Origin: Pseudomonadota bacterium
GTDB lineage: Bacteria; Pseudomonadota; Alphaproteobacteria; Rhizobiales; Xanthobacteraceae
NCBI GenBank assembly: GCA_023430245.1
Contig: JAEZBA010000523.1
Location: 1 to 10,725, forward strand
DNA: 10,725 bases
Reading direction: 5' to 3'
Made by a program: the position numbers and the translations under genes. The notes below the pieces were generated by a model. It did not search any database, was not told the DNA's origin, and worked only from the letters and a program-made list of their open reading frames with translations. This document shows, piece after piece, positions 5,623-10,725 of the stretch (positions are counted from its first letter, which is position 1; each line of letters begins with the position of its first letter).

Positions 5623-5745
5623 GGAGATACGGGGGTGCCAAGATGGAACGCAGTCTAAGTCCTGCGCGGGCGCAATGGCAATCCTGAGGCACAGAACGCA
5701 CCCCCGCAGCCGCCTCTCCTAGACCCGACGGTTCGACCGCAGACG

Positions 5746-6054
5746 TTACGCGACACCAGATGATAATTGGCACGCGCGTCCGCGGCGCCAGCATCGGCCA
5801 TTGTACCAGTAATAGCCGGTTCGCCGCCGCTCCATCTCTGCATCAAGCGCTGCGCCTGTCGCTGCGCCAGTCGCCGCTCCGATGATTTCACCGGTTGCGG
5901 CACCGCCCCATCCGCCGGCCGCGCCGCCAATGATAGCACCAGCTGCGCCACCGAAAATGGCTCCGCCGATCAACCCCTCCTGCGCCCCGGCCGGCGGCGC
6001 GAGCATGGTGAGAACCAAGGGGATGGCGAGCGCCAGCGTCAGACAGGGTCGCAC
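5746..6054 (-). CDS. Glycine-zipper envelope protein (start region uncertain)
   Basis: Encodes about 102 residues from a GTG at 6052-6054. A signal peptide (LTLALAIPLVLTMLAPPAGA|Q) leads into a glycine-zipper segment (about 28-70) with repeated GG-A-G-IIGGAAGG, GEIIGAATGAATGA, the type that packs helices in outer-membrane or lipoprotein-like proteins. The C-terminus has YYWYNGRCWRRGRAC, a Tyr/Trp/Cys patch common in small exported rhizobial proteins. The GTG has no ribosome site. A strong GGGAGGG site stands 5 bases before an ATG at 6071-6073, but that ATG is in another frame; deleting a single base near 6045 would join it to this frame. A shift mutation, a sequence error or weak GTG initiation are all possible. 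It lies 83 bases after the phosphodiesterase stop on the same strand. Confidence 0.75.
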   Translation of the reverse strand: MRPCLTLALAIPLVLTMLAPPAGAQEGLIGGAIFGGAAGAIIGGAAGGWGGAATGEIIGAATGAATGAALDAEMERRRTGYYWYNGRCWRRGRACQLSSGVA

Positions 6055-6137
6055 CGGTCATGCTGCGAATCATGGTCGCCCTCCCTCGATCGAGATCGGA
6101 GCCATTCTCGCACTCCTCAACAAGCCTTCAAACGGCG

Positions 6138-7769
6138 TCAGGCAGCCGATGACGACTCGAACATTCCGGCTCCGTAATGCCGTCCCCCGGCCGCAGCGGG
6201 TTCGGAAGCCGAGGACGGCTCGATCGCCTCGACCAGCTTCAGGAACGACGACCCGGGTAGCGGCGGCGCGAACACATAGCCTTGGGCGGTCCGAACGCCA
6301 CGCTCCCGCAGGGCAACCACCTGTTCGAAGGTCTCGACGCCCTCGGCAATGACGTCCATGCGCATGGACTCGGCAAGATCGACCAGGGTTTCGACGATGA
6401 TGCTCGAATGGTTGTCACTGCCGAGCGCGTCGACAAACATCTTGTCGATCTTGATGACGTCGGCACCGAGCTTCAGAATGTAGGAAAGGCCGCCATGGCC
6501 GGCGCCGACGTCGTCGATTGCGATGCGGACCCCAAGATCTTGCAGCGTCGCAATTACGCGGCGGGTCCGGCTCAGATTTTCGAGCGGTTGCCGTTCGGTT
6601 ACTTCAAGAAAGATCTGCGAATATCGAATGGGTGAGCGTTCGAAGATATTCCTGATATCGCGCACGATGGTGTCGTTTGCGAAATGCTCGGCGGTCATGT
6701 TGAACCCGAGCTTCAGCTTCGGTCGGACTGCAAAGGCCGGTCCCATCTCCGCGATCACGTGACGCATCATGCTCCGCGTCATCGCGACGATCAAACCGCT
6801 GGATTCCGCCAGCGGGATGAAGGCTGCGGGCGACACCACGGTGCCGTCGCTTTTCTTCCATCGCATCAGCACCTCGGCGCCGCGCAAGCGGCCGTTGGTG
6901 ATGTCGACGATCGGCTGATAATAGGGCACGAAGTCGCCGCGGCGCAGCGCGCGCTCGAGCTCGGTCACCGGGTTGTCGCGCTGACGCAACCGCAGAATAA
7001 GCGCGAATGCGACCAGTGCCAGCGCCAGGATACCGGTCATCGCAATTGCGATCTTGCGTAGCTCGTCGAGCGAGACCTCACCTTCGATTTGCGGGTGCGA
7101 GGTAGCGACCCGCAAGCCGAAACGATCGTTGACGCGCGCGTTGCGGCTCACCGTGGACAGCGCCTCGCTGTCGACGGGACGAGCGCCAGCCTCGCTGATG
7201 ATGGTCCCATCGACCAGCGCAAGCTGCGCGTATTCGGCGGCCGATGCACCGTTAATGCCAAGACCGGTGATCAGCACATCCGGGAGTATGAGCGCGGCCA
7301 GACTTGTGGCGCCTCCGGCTCCCACCGGCAGACGCAGCCGCACCATCCGCCCGGGTCGATCGCCGAGTTGCACCACCTCGATCTCGGCATTGCTGCCCTG
7401 GACTTTCCTGGCCGCCAGCACCTTGACCGGTCCCGGCAAGAGAAGATCGCCGCAAAGCGGCTGCCCTGCAGCACCGAGCACTGCAAACTGCTTGACCCAT
7501 GCAACCGGCAGGCCCGCGCTTCTCAGCGCTTCGACCTGATCGGGACGGCAGCCATCGACACCCCGCGCGGCCAGGCTCTGAAGCGAGGCTAGGACCGCTC
7601 CGAGGCGAACATCGGCGATATGCATCGAGCGTCGGGCGAAGGTCTCCACATCGCTCGCGCTTTGACGGACCAGCAGCCCATCGACCCAGAAATTCAGGCC
7701 CACCATGGGCGCACCCGCAAGCAGGATGCCGACCGCGATCGCGATCAGTTTTCTGAATTTCGACGACAA
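6138..7769 (-). CDS. Membrane-bound c-di-GMP phosphodiesterase (CSS-type sensor plus EAL domain)
   Basis: Encodes 543 residues. Two membrane helices (about 7-28 and 238-260) frame a periplasmic domain with cysteines at 74 (DGCRPD) and 106 (PLCGD), the arrangement of CSS-motif sensors whose redox state can tune the enzyme. An EAL domain fills about 272-515 and appears catalytically complete: Glu299 in EVL, Asn357 (GFNMT), Glu389 (LEVTER), Asp419/Asp420 (AIDDVGAG), Lys440 (VIKIDK), Glu476 (IAEGVET) and Gln496 (AQGYVF). It should hydrolyse cyclic di-GMP to pGpG. There is no GGDEF domain. The start is a TTG at 7767-7769: an in-frame TAG lies five codons upstream and no ATG or GTG serves the first helix better; the ribosome site is a weak GGGGCG. 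The gene is divergent from the nucleotide cyclase, and the glycine-zipper gene follows on the same strand. Confidence 0.93.
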   Translation of the reverse strand: MSSKFRKLIAIAVGILLAGAPMVGLNFWVDGLLVRQSASDVETFARRSMHIADVRLGAVLASLQSLAARGVDGCRPDQVEALRSAGLPVAWVKQFAVLGAAGQPLCGDLLLPGPVKVLAARKVQGSNAEIEVVQLGDRPGRMVRLRLPVGAGGATSLAALILPDVLITGLGINGASAAEYAQLALVDGTIISEAGARPVDSEALSTVSRNARVNDRFGLRVATSHPQIEGEVSLDELRKIAIAMTGILALALVAFALILRLRQRDNPVTELERALRRGDFVPYYQPIVDITNGRLRGAEVLMRWKKSDGTVVSPAAFIPLAESSGLIVAMTRSMMRHVIAEMGPAFAVRPKLKLGFNMTAEHFANDTIVRDIRNIFERSPIRYSQIFLEVTERQPLENLSRTRRVIATLQDLGVRIAIDDVGAGHGGLSYILKLGADVIKIDKMFVDALGSDNHSSIIVETLVDLAESMRMDVIAEGVETFEQVVALRERGVRTAQGYVFAPPLPGSSFLKLVEAIEPSSASEPAAAGGRHYGAGMFESSSAA

Positions 7770-7806
7770 GGAAGGACGCCCCTACAATATTCCGTCGTTG
7801 AAATTG

Positions 7807-7985
7807 ACGGGTTCCCGTAAAGGCCAGATTAAGCATAGAGGGCGGCAAGGTTCCGACGGGAACCCCGCGCCGAAGCGATAGCACTCATGGTTACGCGGTC
7901 GTTAACAGGACCGGTACGTTGTTGGCGCCAGGCGTGATTATCATGCCTCCCGGGGGGATGGCCGAGACCATCGATACTATCGGCC
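7807..7985. promoter_or_regulatory. Inverted repeats in the divergent phosphodiesterase/cyclase control region
   Basis: The roughly 410-base gap between the TTG of the phosphodiesterase and the ATG at 8181 holds no convincing gene. It has ACGGGTTCCCGT (7807-7818), GGTTCCGACGGGAACC (7849-7864, arms GGTTCC/GGAACC) and GGCCGA...TCGGCC (7960-7965 with 7980-7985) around CGATACTATCG (7972-7982). The first two share the core GGTTCC or its complement and lie about 43 bases apart centre to centre, close to four DNA turns. They may be operator sites for one or both genes. Confidence 0.3.
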
Positions 7986-8180
7986 TCTGACCGCGAATTC
8001 GCTCGCTCACGCAGCGGGGATGACTTCTTCTGCGCCACCACTTGTGCAAACCAGCCTCGACCGATAGTTCGCATTGTCATGTTCAATGCCATCGATCCGG
8101 CTCCCCGCACCTACCCACCAGCGGTCTGGCTGCGGCGGCGTTCGGCCCGTGGACGCAGTGCCGCACCCGAACGGCAGACC

Positions 8181-9344
8181 ATGGCTCAGATTGAAACCTG
8201 GCTTCTTGAAGAGGCCGTGCGCATCGGCGACCTCCTCGATCTGTTCGAAGCGTTTGTCTGGCGCATGCTCGCCGCCAGCTTTCCGCTCGATCGGGCCAGC
8301 GTGATTACCGGCACACTACATCCGCAGCTCGCCGGTTTTGGCTGGAACTGGAATATCGCTGACGGACTGGTCGACGAGGTGAAGATTGGAGAGGCCAATC
8401 TCGCAACCGAGTCGTTCACGCGCAGCCCGCTTCCGATTGTCATCAAGACCGGCAAGCCGGTCGTCATCGATCCGGCGGATCCTGCCTCCGACCGCTTCGG
8501 CCTGACCGCCGACCTTCGCGAGCTTGGCATTACCCAATATCTCGCGCTGCCGATGGGCGGCGCCGGCTATCACAACGTTGCGACGATCGCCACGCGTCAG
8601 CCGGGCGGCTTCACGCCGCAACAACGCGACATACTCGACCGCGTGCTGCGCCTTCTCGCCCTGCATATCGAACGTCATATCGCGATGCGGATCGCGAGCA
8701 ACGTACTCGACACCTATCTTGGGACGCTTGCCGGCGGCCGGGTTCTGGAAGGTTCGATTCAGCGCGGCGCGGGATCGCACATCGCTGCAATCGTGTGGTC
8801 ATCGGATCTGCGCGGCTTCACCGATCTGTCCGACCGGCTCGATCCGGCCGACATGCTGACGGTGCTCAACGCGTATTTCGAAGCAATGACGGGCTCCGTG
8901 ATCGCGCATGGCGGCGAAGTGCTGAAATACATGGGCGACGGTCTGCTCGCGGTGTTTCCGCACGAGGGCAACTATGCCGAGGGCAACGCTGCCGAGGCGG
9001 CGGTCGCAGCGGCCCTTGCCGCGGAGACTGCGGTCGCGCGTTTGAACGATGCGCCGCCCAAGCAATTGGCGGCGATCGCGGGCTGGCGGCCGCTCCGCTC
9101 CGGGATCGGGCTGCACGAAGGCGATGTGTTCTTCGGCAATATCGGCGCGCCGGAACGGCTCGACTTCACCGTGATCGGCCGCGCTGTGAATGGCGCGAGC
9201 CGCGTCGAAGGCATGACCAAGCAACTCGGGCATTCCGTGCTGCTGACGGCGCCGGTCGCGGCACGGCTCTCCCAACGCCCGAAAAGCCTCGGTCACCACG
9301 CCTTACGCGGCATGGCCGAGCCAATCGAGATTTTCGGACTCTGA
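8181..9344 (+). CDS. Class III adenylate/guanylate cyclase with N-terminal sensor-like domain
   Basis: Encodes 387 residues from ATG 8181. Residues 1-170 form a domain typical of alphaproteobacterial cyclases (TWLLEEAVR, FPLDRAS, GTLHPQLAGFGWNW). Residues 200-387 are the cyclase catalytic domain: SSDLRGFTDLS (metal Asp209), LKYMGDGLLAVF (Lys249, metal Asp253) and FTVIGRAVNGASRVEG (Thr330, Asn337, Arg341). Metal, base-recognising and transition-state residues are all present, so it should be active; Lys249 and Thr330 fit ATP as substrate, giving cyclic AMP. No membrane helix is seen, so it is cytosolic. The frame also starts at 8079 (34 more residues, Pro/Arg-rich and without family resemblance); neither start has a clear ribosome site, and 8181 is chosen because the family-like sequence begins there. 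It is divergent from the EAL gene and ends 14 bases from the convergent pirin gene. Confidence 0.93.
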   Translation: MAQIETWLLEEAVRIGDLLDLFEAFVWRMLAASFPLDRASVITGTLHPQLAGFGWNWNIADGLVDEVKIGEANLATESFTRSPLPIVIKTGKPVVIDPADPASDRFGLTADLRELGITQYLALPMGGAGYHNVATIATRQPGGFTPQQRDILDRVLRLLALHIERHIAMRIASNVLDTYLGTLAGGRVLEGSIQRGAGSHIAAIVWSSDLRGFTDLSDRLDPADMLTVLNAYFEAMTGSVIAHGGEVLKYMGDGLLAVFPHEGNYAEGNAAEAAVAAALAAETAVARLNDAPPKQLAAIAGWRPLRSGIGLHEGDVFFGNIGAPERLDFTVIGRAVNGASRVEGMTKQLGHSVLLTAPVAARLSQRPKSLGHHALRGMAEPIEIFGL

Positions 9345-9358
9345 CCAAGTGATTCCGG

Positions 9359-10279
9359 TCAACGCTCCGGCAGCGGGATGAACTCTTCCTCATCGCCCGG
9401 CACGATGTCGAAACGCGCCGACTTCCAGTCTTCCTTGGCCTGCTCGATGCGCTCCTTGCGGGACGACACGAAATTCCACCAGATGTGCCGCGGGCCTTCG
9501 AGCGCCGCGCCGCCAAGGATCGCAATCCGGCTCGCGGTGACGGCACGCACGGCGATGCAGTCGCCCGGCCGGAAGACAAGAAGCCGCGGCCCGGTGAATC
9601 GGTCGCCGGCGATCTCGATCTCGCCACTGACGATATAGATCGCTCGCTCCTCGTAGTCCGGATCGAGCGGGATCGTCGCGCCCGCCTCGATTACGACATC
9701 GGCGAAAACGGTGTCGGATGCGGTGACGACCGGAGACCGCGCGCCAAAGGCCTGCCCGGCAACCACCCGCGCGGTAAAGCCGCTATCGGTGACGCGCGGC
9801 AGATCATCCGCGTTCCGATGGAAGAAGGACGGGTCGATCTCCTCCTTGTCGGCCGGCAGCGCCACCCAGCATTGCAGGCCGTGCAGCGTGTCGCCACCGG
9901 CGCGCCGCTCCGGCGCGGTGCGCTCCGAATGCACGATGCCGCGGCCGGCGGTCATCCAGTTCACCTCGCCCGGACGGACGGCAACATAGGTGCCGAGGCT
10001 GTCGCGATGGGTAATCTCGCCGTCGAACAGATAGGTGACGGTGGCAAGCCCGATATGCGGATGCGGCCGTACATCGACGCCGGTTCCGGCGTTGAAGGTC
10101 GCCGGTCCCATCTCGTCGAGAAACACGAACGGCCCGACTATGCGCCGCTGTGCCGAAGGCAACGCGCGGCGCACCTCGAAATTGCCGAGATCGGTGCCGC
10201 GCGGGACGATTACACGCTCCAGCGCATCGCAGGATTTGCGGTCGCCCACTGCCGGGTCTTCGCCTGGAAAGAAGCTCAT
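9359..10279 (-). CDS. Pirin family protein
   Basis: Encodes 306 residues from ATG 10279 (a GTG two codons upstream would add Met-Arg). It is a two-barrel cupin of the pirin type: RPHPHIGLATVTYLFDGEI carries metal ligands His73 and His75, and TAGRGIVHSE carries His117 and Glu119, so the pirin metal site is intact. The second barrel (about 185-285) has AIYIVSGEIEIAG, and the C-terminus carries the pirin segment GPRHIWWNFVSSRKERI. The length suits the family. Bacterial pirins bind iron; some oxidise quercetin-like flavonols, others act as redox-linked regulators. It is convergent with the cyclase and divergent from the extradiol dioxygenase, which hints at an aromatic-compound link, though this is inference. 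No strong ribosome site is visible. Confidence 0.93.
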   Translation of the reverse strand: MSFFPGEDPAVGDRKSCDALERVIVPRGTDLGNFEVRRALPSAQRRIVGPFVFLDEMGPATFNAGTGVDVRPHPHIGLATVTYLFDGEITHRDSLGTYVAVRPGEVNWMTAGRGIVHSERTAPERRAGGDTLHGLQCWVALPADKEEIDPSFFHRNADDLPRVTDSGFTARVVAGQAFGARSPVVTASDTVFADVVIEAGATIPLDPDYEERAIYIVSGEIEIAGDRFTGPRLLVFRPGDCIAVRAVTASRIAILGGAALEGPRHIWWNFVSSRKERIEQAKEDWKSARFDIVPGDEEEFIPLPER

Positions 10280-10459
10280 GCGCACTCGGTCCCACTGTTC
10301 ATGCCCAACTCATCCGGGCGTCGCACAATCTACTATGCCCAACCATGACGGCAATGCGACGATCGACTGCCGCGGCGATTGAAACGATTTGTCGCGGCCC
10401 ATAAGGTGCGCCCCTCGCTCCGACCGGACGAGTCAACGCTCCAGCATGAAGTCTGCATC
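10280..10459. promoter_or_regulatory. Divergent control region between pirin and dioxygenase genes
   Basis: ATGCCCAAC occurs twice in direct orientation (10301-10309 and 10335-10343), 34 bases apart, just upstream of the pirin start. Towards the dioxygenase, TTGAAA (10379-10384), 17 bases, then TAAGGT (10402-10407) could be a weak sigma-70 promoter with a leader of about 46 bases. Neither is strong alone. Confidence 0.25.
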
Positions 10460-10725
10460 ATGTCCTTGCCCGCGCCCGTTCTGGATCCGCCTTTCAACAT
10501 CACGCGCGTCAGCCATGTGATCCTGACGAGCCGCGATCTGGACGCGAGCTGCAAGTTCTACAGTGACGTGCTCGGTCTGGTGGTGAGCGACATGGATCGC
10601 GATGCGCTCTATCTGCGCGGACTGGAAGAGGCCGGCCATCACTCGCTGGTCATCCGGAAATCGAGCGATGAACCGGTGTGCCAAGCCATCGGCTTCCGCG
10701 TTCTGACCGAGACCGATCTCGACAA
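10460..10725 (+). CDS. Extradiol ring-cleavage dioxygenase (catechol 2,3-dioxygenase type), N-terminal part
   Basis: The 88 visible residues form the first vicinal-oxygen-chelate module: ITRVSHVILTSRDLDASCKFYSDVLGL (residues 14-40, beta-alpha start), then YLRGLEEAGHHSLVIRK (51-67). The YLRG-EE-xHH-LV-RK pattern is typical of type I extradiol dioxygenases such as homoprotocatechuate 2,3-dioxygenase, which open catechol rings next to the hydroxyls using Fe(II) or Mn(II). The metal ligands (His-His-Glu) lie in the second module, outside the window, so activity cannot be judged here. ATG 10460 is the only start in the frame; no clear ribosome site precedes it. The pirin gene is divergent, 180 bases away. 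Confidence 0.85.
   Translation, partial: MSLPAPVLDPPFNITRVSHVILTSRDLDASCKFYSDVLGLVVSDMDRDALYLRGLEEAGHHSLVIRKSSDEPVCQAIGFRVLTETDLD

Noticed and set aside
7252..7884. 210-codon minus-strand frame overlapping the start of the phosphodiesterase gene
   Set aside because: It is frame-shifted within the EAL protein gene, lacks recognisable motifs and is Arg/Gly-rich; the EAL frame is clearly the coding one.
7829..8110. 93-codon minus-strand frame in the divergent control region
   Set aside because: There is no ribosome site, signal or domain, the composition is basic and low-information, and it would occupy the inverted-repeat region and overlap the 5' side of the cyclase gene.
8079..8180. N-terminal extension of the cyclase from the ATG at 8079
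   Set aside because: The 34 extra residues are Pro/Arg-rich, do not resemble the family start, and have no ribosome site; kept only as an alternative start.
9485..10348. 287-codon plus-strand open frame opposite pirin
   Set aside because: Pirin on the other strand has its full metal-ligand motifs; the antisense product has Arg/Asp-rich composition typical of shadow frames.
1..10725. Mobile element, CRISPR array, prophage or defence island
   Set aside because: No transposase, integrase, spaced repeats, phage genes or tRNA-bounded insertion are visible, and composition looks uniform across the window.

Overview
The window is GC-rich and densely packed, with strong G/C preference at third codon positions. 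Two secreted four-cysteine DUF3551 proteins, an alphaproteobacterial-type adenylate/guanylate cyclase, an AFRF-like polysaccharide deacetylase and several small lineage-specific exported proteins point to an alphaproteobacterium of the Hyphomicrobiales, most like the Bradyrhizobium/Rhodopseudomonas/Afipia group (Nitrobacteraceae). The genus is inferred from protein style, not from a marker gene. There is no tRNA, rRNA, transposase, integrase or CRISPR array; this reads as ordinary chromosome.

Layout. Bases 1-1429: the 5' part of creA (minus), a DUF3551 protein (minus), a gap with one weak small-ORF candidate, then a secreted Ala/Pro/Lys-rich protein (plus) ending at a clear terminator that can serve both strands. 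Bases 1454-2899: a membrane-anchored protein with a very basic C-terminal tail (minus), divergent from a Tat-type exported glutathione-peroxidase-family protein (plus). Bases 3136-4072: a secreted polysaccharide deacetylase with a strong terminator. Bases 4073-4382: no conventional gene, but on the plus strand a ten-codon ORF with a good ribosome site, then four successive hairpins, the last being a second intrinsic terminator. This is the best candidate for something undescribed (a small RNA or mini-transcript). Bases 4383-5622, minus strand: cupin-fold secreted protein, DoxX membrane protein and a second DUF3551 protein, possibly one operon. Bases 5746-7769, minus strand: a glycine-zipper envelope protein and, upstream of it, a two-helix CSS/EAL cyclic-di-GMP phosphodiesterase. 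Bases 7770-8180: a divergent control region with several inverted repeats. Bases 8181-9344 (plus): a class III nucleotide cyclase. Bases 9359-10279 (minus): pirin. Bases 10460-10725 (plus): the start of an extradiol (catechol-type) dioxygenase cut by the window end.

How the genes may work together. Two second-messenger enzymes (c-di-GMP breakdown and cyclic nucleotide synthesis) are divergently arranged around one control region, and most of the remaining genes encode exported or membrane proteins of the envelope, oxidative stress or polysaccharide type. I see no evidence that they form one defined pathway. No clear new defence, mobile or biosynthetic system was found; the ncRNA-like locus at about 4172-4340 and the frame anomaly at the start of the glycine-zipper gene deserve the first look.
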